Below are positions 9,079-17,200 of a DNA stretch of 38,808 bases, piece after piece; within the stretch, counting starts at the first letter, position 1, and every line of letters starts with the position of its first letter. The translations under genes were made by a program, and so were the position numbers. The stretch spans positions 1 through 38,808 of the forward strand of contig JAAXGN010000150.1 of assembly GCA_012267415.1 (NCBI GenBank). The letters are read 5' to 3'. Source of the DNA: Candidatus Poribacteria bacterium. Lineage in GTDB: Bacteria > Poribacteria > WGA-4E > WGA-3G. Under the pieces are notes generated by a model, which saw nothing but the letters and a program-made list of their open reading frames with translations, made no database searches and was not told the origin of the DNA.

Positions 9079-9954
9079 TTAAAAGATATCTTCAGAATTT
9101 AGTTCAGTTTCAAGTGTGTAAGTGTTTAAATCTGCTGTGTTAATTTCCACGCTAACAACTGTACCAGGAAAAGGATATTCTATCAACTTGGTCTGAACTT
9201 CACTGTATTTACTTTGCCAATATCCAGTATCTGAGACAATCAGAATTCGACCCCCATTTAAGTCAATAAAATCTTGAAGTAATTTCAAACCCAGACCTCC
9301 GGGTAAGCCATTAGGTTTAGTTGAGTTTCCTTCCTTTGTAGCCCAAATTATGGCTTCTTCTGCAGAGAGTTCTTGGTCTGTATAGTTGTTTATATTAGTT
9401 CGAATTCCAACTCCTAAATCAGCGACGGTAAAGATAAGTCTTTCCTGTTTCGGGAAAAACTGACCACAACTAAAAACACCCCTGTCTGTTTGAGAATGTA
9501 ATACTGCATTACTATATATTTCAAAAATACTCTCTCTAAATTTTTTAAGCAGTATGTCTGACATCCCAGGTATCTCAGAACGATTGATAAACTCACTATC
9601 AATATAATTTGCAAAATGTCGTTCGTCTGTTATATCAAACCTTTTGTAAGAAATCGTCGTATGCCATTCATCTGGAATTTGTGCGACTCCATAGTGACTA
9701 AGAAAACCGTTCTTTGATAGAATCTCTTCAACTGCAGAGTTTATATTAATTAACTTTACCTCATTCAACCTATTTCCCAGGCTATGAAGGATCGCACCAA
9801 ACACCGCGCACATATCGGCAGCAAACCACTCTGTTTCTCTCATATCAATTATTATTTCATCAAAAACTATCTCTTTAGTATGGTTATATAGAGCAGCTAA
9901 ACTGTCAAAACTCTCGGCATCATGGTCAATATTGGACTTAAGAAGAATACTCAC
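9079..9954 (-). CDS. STAS-HATPase fusion protein
   Basis: 291 residues with a STAS-like N-terminal part (about 1-90, with the strand FDEIIIDMRE) and a GHKL ATPase domain from about 110 to 275. ATPase motifs: N box with Asn149 in EIYSNAVLHSQ, G1 box ADLGVGIR (about 178-185), and the glycine lid LPGGLGLKLLQ (about 217-227). There is no histidine-kinase dimerisation domain, receiver or membrane segment, so this is not an ordinary sensor kinase. The start is GTG with only a weak AGGTATT upstream. It is the first gene of a three-gene operon with DUF4325 and PIN proteins. A role in controlling the PIN effector is an inference. Confidence 0.8.
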   Translation of the reverse strand: MSILLKSNIDHDAESFDSLAALYNHTKEIVFDEIIIDMRETEWFAADMCAVFGAILHSLGNRLNEVKLININSAVEEILSKNGFLSHYGVAQIPDEWHTTISYKRFDITDERHFANYIDSEFINRSEIPGMSDILLKKFRESIFEIYSNAVLHSQTDRGVFSCGQFFPKQERLIFTVADLGVGIRTNINNYTDQELSAEEAIIWATKEGNSTKPNGLPGGLGLKLLQDFIDLNGGRILIVSDTGYWQSKYSEVQTKLIEYPFPGTVVSVEINTADLNTYTLETELNSEDIF

Positions 9955-10230
9955 GTTAATACCTGTTTGCCTAATCGGGATTTTGATTTATACAGTCACA
10001 TGAAGAATATGACGGATTGACTATGTTAACCTAAGCTGCAACCTATGTAGCATAATCTGTTAGGTTGTGCTGTAAATACACAGCTGACAGTTTACGCTAC
10101 TAAATATTGTGAATACACTATCGTTTCAACTATAGCATTATTGAGATTTAAATCACATCATATATTACACCAAACTCAACACTATATGCAACCGAAATAT
10201 ACTATTTATCTGTCGTAATATTGGCACAAC
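9955..10230. other. Spacer with inverted repeat upstream of STAS-HATPase operon
   Basis: A/T-rich gap between the lpd stop and the start of the minus-strand cassette, so it should hold the cassette promoter. An inverted repeat CAACCTA (10039-10045) and TAGGTTG (10061-10067) is separated by 15 bp, and a further AACCTA copy lies at 10029-10034. This could be an operator. No T-run follows it, so it is not an obvious terminator. Confidence 0.4.
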
Positions 10231-11607
10231 CTAAATCACATGCACTGCACGATCAAAAGCAGCTTCAGCAGACTCCATTATCATCTCTGATAGCGTCGGA
10301 TGTGCATGCACAGTATGTGCTATATCCATCGCTGATGCACCCATACGAATTGCAACAGCAGCTTCATGAATTAACGTTGATGCCTGTACACCCACGATAT
10401 GAACCCCAAGGATATCACCACTACCAACATCCGTGACAGTTTTGACAAATCCATCCGCTTCACCCATCCCTAATGCCATGCCACTTGCACCATAAGGAAA
10501 CCTGCCTACCTTCACCTCGTATCCCTCATCGATAGCCTCTTTTTCTGTCATACCCGCATGACCAATCTCAGGTAAAGTGAAAACACACCACGGAATAACT
10601 TGGTAATCCATCTCAACTGTTTCACCAAGACAGTTTTGTGATGCGACCTTCCCTTCAGCAGATGCTACATGCGCTAAAAGATAACGGCTCGCAACATCAC
10701 CAACAGCATAGATATTCGGTACATTCGTCTGCATCTGTTCATTCACAAGGATCTTTCCATTTTCTGTCCGGACACCAACCCCTTCCAACCCTAAATCTAC
10801 ACTGTTGTAACGTCTACCGATTGAAACAAGCATCTTTTCTGCTGTCAGACTTTCACCTGATTCAAGGTTTGCAGTAACACCTTCATCCGACTTTATCACA
10901 CCAGTTATTTTAGCATCCGTGTGAATAGTAACACCTTTCCGTTTCATGAACAGTTGGATATGTCTTATGACCTGAACATCTTCAGTCGCGAGAATGGTAG
11001 GCAGCAGTTCTAAGACTGTCACCTTACAACCCAACGCATTAAATATGGAGGCAAATTCACATCCCGATACCCCTCCACCAACAATGATAAGACTTTCCGG
11101 TAGGTCTTTGAGGTTGAGAATTCCCGTTGTTGTCAACACATCCGTTTCATCAATATCAAAAACGGGTGGTTCGGCAGGTTCAGACCCGGTAGCAATGATG
11201 ATGTTATTTACATTTATCTGTTCTGTCGTACCATCTGATTTATGCACGACAATTGTGTTTCTGTCCTCAAGTGATGCAGAACCATTGATGGTATGTACTT
11301 TATTCGCTTTAAGGAGTTTCCCAATACCACCTACCAACTTCTGGATGACCTCTGTCTTGTGTGTCAACACTTTGGAATAATCAACGGTTGTATCTGGAAT
11401 GCTCACAGCAGGATTATTCTGAACCTGTTCGGTAAGATGAGCGATAGAAAAAAGCGTTTTTGTTGGAATACAACCTCTATTTAGGCACGTTCCGCCCCAT
11501 TCTCCCTTCTCTATCAAACACACAGTACCCCCGAGTTGTGCTGCTCTGATAGCAGCTACATATCCTCCAGGTCCACCCCCAATAATTCCAACATTATAAG
11601 TAGCCAT
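10231..11607 (-). CDS. lpdA: Dihydrolipoyl dehydrogenase
   Basis: FAD-dependent E3 component of 2-oxo acid dehydrogenases and the glycine cleavage system; it reoxidises dihydrolipoamide with NAD+. The protein of 458 residues has the FAD-binding GGGPGGYVAA near the start, the redox disulfide Cys41/Cys46 in GGTCLNRGCIPTK, the NAD-binding GGGVSGCEFASIF in the middle, and the C-terminal His-Glu pair in AHPTLSE. The frame continues 13 codons upstream, but ATG 11607 has TTTGGAGT in front and starts at the flavin domain, so it is preferred. It is divergent from moaA. No E1/E2 genes are nearby. Confidence 0.95.
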   Translation of the reverse strand: MATYNVGIIGGGPGGYVAAIRAAQLGGTVCLIEKGEWGGTCLNRGCIPTKTLFSIAHLTEQVQNNPAVSIPDTTVDYSKVLTHKTEVIQKLVGGIGKLLKANKVHTINGSASLEDRNTIVVHKSDGTTEQINVNNIIIATGSEPAEPPVFDIDETDVLTTTGILNLKDLPESLIIVGGGVSGCEFASIFNALGCKVTVLELLPTILATEDVQVIRHIQLFMKRKGVTIHTDAKITGVIKSDEGVTANLESGESLTAEKMLVSIGRRYNSVDLGLEGVGVRTENGKILVNEQMQTNVPNIYAVGDVASRYLLAHVASAEGKVASQNCLGETVEMDYQVIPWCVFTLPEIGHAGMTEKEAIDEGYEVKVGRFPYGASGMALGMGEADGFVKTVTDVGSGDILGVHIVGVQASTLIHEAAVAIRMGASAMDIAHTVHAHPTLSEMIMESAEAAFDRAVHVI

Positions 11608-11636
11608 GTTTACTCCAAATCTTAGTGATGTATTCA

Positions 11637-11665
11637 ATTTTAACACAGCAGATGAGGGTTGTCAA
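11637..11665 (-). promoter_or_regulatory. Sigma-70-like promoter of lpdA
   Basis: On the minus strand TTGACA (11665-11660) and TAAAAT (11642-11637) are separated by exactly 17 bp. This places transcription start near 11630, about 23 nt before the lpdA ATG. Confidence 0.6.
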
Positions 11666-11675
11666 GTAATGTCAA

Positions 11676-11705
11676 TCTTTTTTATAGTATTTACTATAAA
11701 AAAGA
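11676..11705. promoter_or_regulatory. Perfect palindrome between divergent lpdA and moaA promoters
   Basis: Arms of 14 bp (11676-11689 and 11692-11705, core TTTTTTATAGTA) separated by TT. It lies between the two -35 boxes and ends one base before the moaA -35. This fits an operator for a dimeric regulator acting on both genes; as RNA it could also act as a bidirectional terminator, given the A/T runs at the arm ends. Confidence 0.45.
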
Positions 11706-11706
11706 C

Positions 11707-11736
11707 TTGCAAATCAGGTCGGTAATGTGCTATACT
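11707..11736 (+). promoter_or_regulatory. Sigma-70-like promoter of moaA
   Basis: TTGCAA (11707-11712), 18-bp spacer, TATACT (11731-11736) with a TGc extension. The hexamers, spacer and extension are identical to the rpsA promoter at 1649-1678. Confidence 0.6.
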
Positions 11737-11766
11737 ATTAAATAAATTCACGGGGTAATTTAGACG

Positions 11767-12762
11767 ATGAAAAAGACACTACTCGACGGTTTTGGACGTA
11801 TCCATACGAACCTAAGAATCTCTGTCACAGATGTATGTAATTTTCGGTGTATCTACTGCATGCCTGAAGACATGGTTTTTATGCCAGATTCTGCACTGAT
11901 GACTTACGACGAGATACTCCATTTCACACACATTTTTGTCGGGTTAGGTGTTAACAAGATAAGAATTACAGGAGGAGAACCCCTCGTCCGACCCGGTGTG
12001 TCCCAACTGATTAAGCAACTAACACAAATAGATGCGTTGAAAGACATCAGTTTGACGACTAACGGCATTGGACTAATTACCCAAGCACAGATACTTTATG
12101 ATGCTGGACTGAGACGGATCAATGTCAGTTTAGACACCCTCAACGAAGAGAAGTTTGAGCAGATGACAAGACGCAAAGTGCTCGCGCGTGTTATAAAAGG
12201 ACTCAAGGCAGCACACGATTGTGGTTTCAATCCGATAAAAGTCAACGCCGTTGCAATGCGTGGGTTTACAGACGATGAAATCGTGGATTTAGCAACCTTT
12301 GCACGCGATAATAGTTATCACTTGCGTTTCATTGAGTTTATGCCACTTGATGCGGATGATATTTGGGGACGCAATATGTTCATCCCCAGTAAAGAGATTA
12401 TAGATAAAATCAGTAGTGTCTATCCGCTGGAGCGAATGACACTAAACGGTGATTCAAAGAGCGACACTGCACAACGTTTCCGCTTTGCTGATAACGGCAC
12501 TGAGCTTGGTGTCATACCCTCAGTCAGTGAACCGTTCTGTGAAAACTGCAACAGGATACGTCTTACTGCGGATGGCAAGTTCAGGACGTGTCTGTTCTCA
12601 CTCACAGAAACTGATTTACTTACCCCATTACGCGAAGGTGCAGACGACGAAGTGATTGAGAACTTAATAATTGATGCGGTTGCCAAGAAAGAAGCAGGAC
12701 ATAAGATCAACGCTGCAGACTTTATCAAACCTGAACGGAATATGTCAAGAATTGGTGGATAA
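11767..12762 (+). CDS. moaA: GTP 3',8-cyclase (molybdenum cofactor biosynthesis)
   Basis: Radical SAM enzyme that starts molybdenum cofactor synthesis by converting GTP to 3',8-cyclo-GTP. The N-terminal 4Fe-4S cluster ligands are Cys24, Cys28 and Cys31 (CNFRCIYC). The second cluster is bound by Cys258, Cys261 and Cys275 (FCENCNRIRLTADGKFRTC). The protein ends in the conserved Gly-Gly (MSRIGG) that reaches the active site. Length 331 is typical. No other moa genes are in view; the neighbours are SUF genes for iron-sulfur clusters, which this enzyme needs. A strong promoter lies 30 bp upstream. Confidence 0.96.
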   Translation: MKKTLLDGFGRIHTNLRISVTDVCNFRCIYCMPEDMVFMPDSALMTYDEILHFTHIFVGLGVNKIRITGGEPLVRPGVSQLIKQLTQIDALKDISLTTNGIGLITQAQILYDAGLRRINVSLDTLNEEKFEQMTRRKVLARVIKGLKAAHDCGFNPIKVNAVAMRGFTDDEIVDLATFARDNSYHLRFIEFMPLDADDIWGRNMFIPSKEIIDKISSVYPLERMTLNGDSKSDTAQRFRFADNGTELGVIPSVSEPFCENCNRIRLTADGKFRTCLFSLTETDLLTPLREGADDEVIENLIIDAVAKKEAGHKINAADFIKPERNMSRIGG

Positions 12763-12778
12763 ATCGAGAGAAACAAAT

Positions 12779-12868
12779 ATGAGAACATGGCGTGAATGCC
12801 TTATTGAACAGATTGCTGAATTGAATCGATTAACGACAATAATTAAATACTACAATTTCAAATTTTAA
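12779..12868 (+). CDS. Possible small protein of 29 residues
   Basis: Short frame starting MRTWRECLIEQIAELN, with GAGAG seven bases upstream of the ATG. It lies between moaA and sufC with no other gene. The composition looks protein-like for the first 15 residues and then turns Tyr/Lys/Asn-rich. It may be a real microprotein or the 5' remnant of a deleted gene; nothing identifies a function. Confidence 0.25.
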   Translation: MRTWRECLIEQIAELNRLTTIIKYYNFKF

Positions 12869-12894
12869 GATAATAAGGAGTTTGAAGTCAAGAG

Positions 12895-13686
12895 ATGAAC
12901 AATGAATTGATAATTAAAGACCTACACATCAGTGTGCAAGGAAATGAAATCATCAAAGGGTTGGATATAACTGTTAAACCGGGTGAGGTGCATGCCCTTA
13001 TGGGACCGAATGGGTCAGGGAAAAGCACACTCGCCTACGGTTTGATGGGACACCCCTCCTACGAAATTGAATCGGGGGAAGTGCTATTCAATGACGTGGA
13101 TATTCTGGAATTGGAACCGAACGAACGCGCAAAATTAGGACTATTCCTGGCATTTCAATATCCTACAGCGATACCAGGTGTCACTATGGCGAATTTCCTA
13201 CGGAGTGCTGTTAGTGCAGTGCGTGCTAAAGAGACAAACGGCTCTGAGAACATAGAACTCATACCGATGCGCGAATTTCGCGTAGAACTACGCGAAAAAA
13301 TGGCACAACTGGATATGGATGATTCGTTTGCGAGACGGTATCTCAACGACGGTTTCTCTGGTGGTGAGAAAAAACGCGCAGAAATCCTACAACTCGCCAT
13401 GCTTGAACCGAAAATCGCTGTACTTGATGAAACCGACTCCGGACTTGATATTGATGCTGTTCGCATTGTCGGTGAAAGCGTCAGCAGCTTGGTAGGACCT
13501 GAACTCGGTGTCTTGATTATCACACACTATCCACGGTTGTTAGACTACATCCGTCCGCAGTTTGTGCATATACTGCTTGATGGTAGGATTGTTGAATCCG
13601 GTGGATACGAACTCACACAGTTGTTAGAAGCAGAAGGTTATGATCCTATTCGTGAGAAACACGGTATTGCAGAAACCACTGAGTAA
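12895..13686 (+). CDS. sufC: Fe-S cluster assembly ATPase SufC
   Basis: ABC-type ATPase of the SufBCD scaffold, which drives iron-sulfur cluster assembly. Walker A GPNGSGKST is at residues 37-45, the ABC signature FSGGEKKR near 153-160, and Walker B is followed by DETDSGLD, the SufC-specific wording. The length of 263 is normal. AAGGAG precedes the ATG. It opens the suf locus, followed by a coiled-coil protein, sufB and sufD on the same strand, so it is probably the first gene of that operon. Confidence 0.97.
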   Translation: MNNELIIKDLHISVQGNEIIKGLDITVKPGEVHALMGPNGSGKSTLAYGLMGHPSYEIESGEVLFNDVDILELEPNERAKLGLFLAFQYPTAIPGVTMANFLRSAVSAVRAKETNGSENIELIPMREFRVELREKMAQLDMDDSFARRYLNDGFSGGEKKRAEILQLAMLEPKIAVLDETDSGLDIDAVRIVGESVSSLVGPELGVLIITHYPRLLDYIRPQFVHILLDGRIVESGGYELTQLLEAEGYDPIREKHGIAETTE

Positions 13687-13718
13687 ATCTATCACAAGTA
13701 TTGCAAGGTATAAACACG

Positions 13719-14123
13719 ATGAAAACTATTCTACTTCTCTCTATCCTCTTATGTGCAATTGCATTACCAGCTCTCGGTCAGTTAACAGATACCGATCTTG
13801 ATAAAATCCGATTGATTATCAAAGAGGAAGTCAAGGAGGAACTTGAGCCAATAAAATCCGATATCGGGTCCTTGAAAGCCGATATCGGGTCCTTGAAAAC
13901 AGAATCGGCATGGATGCGAGGAAAACTTGAGGGTATTGATAAACAGGTCACGCACGCAACAAATGTAACTTACGGACTAATCGCACTCATAGTTGCAGCT
14001 GTAGCAATACCACAAATTCTCATCGCGCGGCGTAGTGAAAGGGATCGCACACTGGAAAAACAGATTGAGATTCTTACAGAGGAAGTAGAAAAACTAAAGC
14101 AACAACGAATTGTTAACCCTTGA
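13719..14123 (+). CDS. Membrane-anchored coiled-coil protein, unknown function
   Basis: 134 residues. An N-terminal signal sequence ([21 protein letters not shown]) is followed by an acidic/basic coiled coil, a hydrophobic segment near residues 88-106 ([18 protein letters not shown]) and a second charged helix at the C terminus. The coiled coil has a repeated IGSLKAD unit encoded by two 21-bp direct repeats (13854-13895). ATG 13719 is chosen over an upstream TTG because the signal peptide begins there. It sits between sufC and sufB, not a usual suf position. I do not recognise a function. Confidence 0.65.
   Translation: MKTILLLSILLCAIALPALGQLTDTDLDKIRLIIKEEVKEELEPIKSDIGSLKADIGSLKTESAWMRGKLEGIDKQVTHATNVTYGLIALIVAAVAIPQILIARRSERDRTLEKQIEILTEEVEKLKQQRIVNP
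13854..13895 (+). repeat. Tandem 21-bp repeat within coding sequence
   Basis: Two adjacent 21-bp units (13854-13874, 13875-13895) differ at one base and each encode a seven-residue heptad of the coiled coil. This kind of unit can expand or contract by slippage and change the length of the coiled coil without breaking the frame. Confidence 0.6.
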
Positions 14124-14160
14124 CATTCACAACTATAATTATTCTGAAGGAGGAATACAA

Positions 14161-15579
14161 ATGGCAACCCCAGAAACGAAACAACTGGAAGATATGGGAA
14201 TCAGTAAAGACTATAAATACGGATTCCACGACGATATCAAACCTACGTTCAAATCCAGAAAAGGATTGGACGAAGAAGTCATCAATCAGATGTGCGACAT
14301 CAAAGATGAACCGGATTGGATGCGCGAATATAGGTTGAAAGCCTACGAAATCTTTAAACAGAAACCCATGACAAAATGGGGTGGCGATCTGTCTCAACTC
14401 GATTTTGACGACATCTACTATTACGTCAAAGCCTCGGACCGCAGCGAACGCAGCTGGGACGACGTACCAGACGACATCAAGAAAACCTTTGACCGACTCG
14501 GCATACCAGAAGCAGAACGGAAGTTCCTCGCGGGTGTCGGCGCACAATACGATTCTGAGGTCGTGTATCACAATCTCGTTGAAGAATTGGATAAAATTGG
14601 CGTCGTTTTCGTCGATACGGATACTGCCGTCAAAGAATATCCTGACCTTATGAAGAAATACTTCGGCACCATTATTCCATCTGCCGATAACCAATTCGCT
14701 GCACTGAATAGTGCTGTCTGGAGTGGTGGTAGTTTCATTTATGTTCCCCCTGGTGTAAAGGTTGAATATCCACTGCAGGCATACTTCCGAATCAACAGTG
14801 AGAATATGGGACAGTTTGAACGCACACTCATCATCGCTGACGAAGGTTCACAGGTCCATTATGTTGAAGGCTGTACAGCACCCACATTCAGCAGCGAGTC
14901 TTTACATAGCGCAGTTGTTGAAATCGTATGCATGAAAGGTTCACGCGTTCGTTACACGACGATCCAAAACTGGGCTGGAAATGTCTACAATCTCGTTACC
15001 AAACGTGCCGTCGCTTACCAAGATGCACAAATGGAATGGGTTGATGGCAATCTCGGCAGTAAACTGACGATGAAGTATCCGAGTGTCTATATGATGGAAC
15101 CCGGCGCACGGGGAGAAATCCTCTCCATTGCGTTCGCAAGCAAGGGACAACATCAGGATGCAGGTGCCAAAGTCTACCATTGCGCACCACACACCACCTC
15201 ACAGATTACATCAAAGTCTATCAGTAAAGATGGCGGACGTTCCAGTTATCGCGGGTGGGTTGATGTCGCAAAAGGTGCTAAGGGATGCAAGTCTCACGTC
15301 GTTTGCGATGCGTTACTACTTGATAAGGAATCGCGTTCAGATACCTATCCGGTCATTGAAATCAATGAAAACGATACCAACATTGAACACGAAGCACGCG
15401 TCAGCAAAATCGGTGAAGAGCAGCTCTTCTACCTGATGAGTCGTGGACTATCCGAGGAAGAAGCATCCACTATGATTGTCAACGGGTTTATTGAGCCACT
15501 CGTCAAAGAACTGCCGATGGAATATGCTGTTGAGATGAACAGACTCATCCAACTTCAGATGGAAGGATCAATTGGATAG
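14161..15579 (+). CDS. sufB: Fe-S cluster assembly scaffold protein SufB
   Basis: Scaffold subunit of SufBCD on which new iron-sulfur clusters are built. The 472-residue protein keeps the SufB hallmarks: [30 protein letters not shown], the conserved GASVVHCD-type core here as [20 protein letters not shown], and the tail [19 protein letters not shown] 14161 follows GAAGGAGGAA and starts the normal N terminus, so the longer frame from 14110 is not used. The stop overlaps the first possible sufD start. It forms a complex with SufC (upstream) and SufD (downstream). Confidence 0.97.
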   Translation: MATPETKQLEDMGISKDYKYGFHDDIKPTFKSRKGLDEEVINQMCDIKDEPDWMREYRLKAYEIFKQKPMTKWGGDLSQLDFDDIYYYVKASDRSERSWDDVPDDIKKTFDRLGIPEAERKFLAGVGAQYDSEVVYHNLVEELDKIGVVFVDTDTAVKEYPDLMKKYFGTIIPSADNQFAALNSAVWSGGSFIYVPPGVKVEYPLQAYFRINSENMGQFERTLIIADEGSQVHYVEGCTAPTFSSESLHSAVVEIVCMKGSRVRYTTIQNWAGNVYNLVTKRAVAYQDAQMEWVDGNLGSKLTMKYPSVYMMEPGARGEILSIAFASKGQHQDAGAKVYHCAPHTTSQITSKSISKDGGRSSYRGWVDVAKGAKGCKSHVVCDALLLDKESRSDTYPVIEINENDTNIEHEARVSKIGEEQLFYLMSRGLSEEEASTMIVNGFIEPLVKELPMEYAVEMNRLIQLQMEGSIG

Positions 15580-16939
15580 GAAAGGTGGCGAATTGCAAAA
15601 AGGTGATTTTTCAAAAGACTATCTTGAACATATAACGCGCGATGAACCCCAGTGGATGCGGGACAAACGGTTAGAAGCATACTCGCTCTACGAATCGTTA
15701 CCCATGCCACATACCACTGATGATGATCAATGGCGGCGCACCGTTGATATGCGGACACAGGATTATTGGCGTCGAACTCGTCGGTATCTCCGCGGTTTCG
15801 CAGTGGAAAACTATCATCCTGCTGTCGCAACAAATGGCAGTACATCGCTTGAAGTAGATGATGGGGAAGGCGTTATAATCCAGGTTGATGGAAAAACGCA
15901 ACACACGTACTTGTCCCCTGAATTAGAACAAAAGGACATCTACTTCGCCGATATGCACACGGCTATAAAGGAACGCGGTGATCTTTTACGTGACTACTTT
16001 ATGACAAAGGCAGTTACTTTAGAGACAACACTAAAAAGCGGGAATATCGCAACTCGTAACAAATTTGACGCACTCCACGGTGCATTTTGGCAAGGTGGAT
16101 ATGTGCTACACGTTCCGAAAGGTGTCAGAATAGAGAACCCACTCCGAGTCTATATCCAGCTCTCGGAAGACCAACACGCAGATTTGTCCCACGTTCTACT
16201 CATTGCAGAAGAGGACAGTCAAGTGGTTATCTTGGAAGATAATGCATCCGCAAATCCAGAGGCGGGTGGTTTTCATTGTGGTGCTGTTGAAATCTTTGCA
16301 GGACAGAATGCCAATGTCACCTACGGACAGGTGCAACACTGGAATCGTCAAGTATGGAATTTCGCATCACAACAATCCGTAATTAGCAAAAATGCGCAGC
16401 TCTGTTGGGTCACGGCAACGTTTGGTGCTCGGTTAAGTAAACTGAACCAAGCGATAGTGTTAGAAGGAACAGGTAGTAACGCGCAACTCTTAGGGTTAGC
16501 ATTTACCGACGCGCGACAACATTTAGATGTCAGCACAGCACAGGAACACCTTTCACCGCACACCTCAAGCGATCTGCTCTATAGAAACGTCCTGAAAGAC
16601 AGATCACAGACTGCTTGGGGAGGCAATATCTATGTGTATCCTGATGCAAACTACACCGATGCGTATCAGAAAAACGACAATCTGTTACTCAGTGAACGCG
16701 CACATGCGGATACATTACCCGGATTAGAAATTGAAGCACATGAAGTCCGATGCACACACGGTGCAACAGCAGGACAGATTGATGCCGAACAAGTCTTCTA
16801 CCTGATGAGTCGTGGATTACCTTACGACTTAGCAGAAAGATTAATTGTCGACGGGTTCTTTGAACCAGTCATTGAACGTATACCTATGGAAACTGTTAGA
16901 AAAGAGATGGATGAGTTTATCTCACTGAAACTTGCATAG
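15572..16939 (+). CDS. sufD: Fe-S cluster assembly protein SufD
   Basis: Paralogue of SufB that completes the SufBC2D scaffold complex. About 455 residues, with the SufD/SufB beta-helix core ([19 protein letters not shown], the middle [20 protein letters not shown] and the end [19 protein letters not shown]). Two TTG starts are possible: 15572, overlapping the sufB stop with GGAAGGA in front, and 15593, with AGGTGG in front; either is consistent with coupling to sufB. Unlike the classical suf operon, sufS does not follow directly: a mobile element and a restriction module now separate them. Confidence 0.95.
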   Translation: MDRKGGELQKGDFSKDYLEHITRDEPQWMRDKRLEAYSLYESLPMPHTTDDDQWRRTVDMRTQDYWRRTRRYLRGFAVENYHPAVATNGSTSLEVDDGEGVIIQVDGKTQHTYLSPELEQKDIYFADMHTAIKERGDLLRDYFMTKAVTLETTLKSGNIATRNKFDALHGAFWQGGYVLHVPKGVRIENPLRVYIQLSEDQHADLSHVLLIAEEDSQVVILEDNASANPEAGGFHCGAVEIFAGQNANVTYGQVQHWNRQVWNFASQQSVISKNAQLCWVTATFGARLSKLNQAIVLEGTGSNAQLLGLAFTDARQHLDVSTAQEHLSPHTSSDLLYRNVLKDRSQTAWGGNIYVYPDANYTDAYQKNDNLLLSERAHADTLPGLEIEAHEVRCTHGATAGQIDAEQVFYLMSRGLPYDLAERLIVDGFFEPVIERIPMETVRKEMDEFISLKLA

Positions 16940-16942
16940 TAG

Positions 16943-16963
16943 TAGGCACTCTCCGAGTGCCGT
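16943..16963. repeat. REP-like palindrome after sufD
   Basis: GTAGG context with stem GGCACTC (16945-16951), loop TCC, GAGTGCC (16955-16961), then GTC. It shares the CTCCG loop core and the GTAGG flank with the element at 9-34, while the stem sequence differs and stays perfectly paired. It lies just after the sufD stop and could act as a 3' end stabiliser or weak terminator. Confidence 0.6.
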
Positions 16964-16973
16964 CAACCACAAA

Positions 16974-17180
16974 CAAAGGGAGTTATAACAGTAAAGATCA
17001 CCCCGCTAAAGCGTGGGTGCTTTGACATAGCGTAGCCAAACGTTCCCTGTCAAGGATTGAGATCTTCACTACAGTAATATATCGGGTATCCTGGGCGTGG
17101 CAGTCCGGAGTACGTTTCGGATGCTCCCCAAGTCCGATTCCTCTACGGATACCTGATCTGGATGGGGCAACATATACCCT
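16974..17180 (+). ncRNA. Candidate omega RNA of the IsrB-like system
   Basis: The DNA between the left end and the IsrB-like gene can fold into two branched domains. Domain 1: AGTAAAGATC (16990-16999) with GATCTTCACT (17061-17070), nine of ten paired, enclosing a hairpin at 16999-17019 and a TTGACA/TGTCAA stem (17022-17053). Domain 2: ATCGGGTATCC (17081-17091) with GGATACCTGAT (17147-17157), enclosing a GGAG/CTCC hairpin near 17107-17127. In OMEGA systems the guide RNA is encoded directly upstream of iscB/isrB, with the guide segment at its 5' end outside the left end; here that would be about 16974-16989. The fold was drawn by eye. Confidence 0.55.
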
Positions 17181-17200
17181 GAAAAGGAGTTTTACATACG

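Noticed and set aside
9414..9614. 66-codon frame inside the STAS-HATPase gene
   Set aside because: Same strand, different frame, no ribosome site; a shadow.
14113..14694. 193-codon minus-strand frame
   Set aside because: It lies wholly antisense to sufB, whose protein is unmistakable; a shadow frame.
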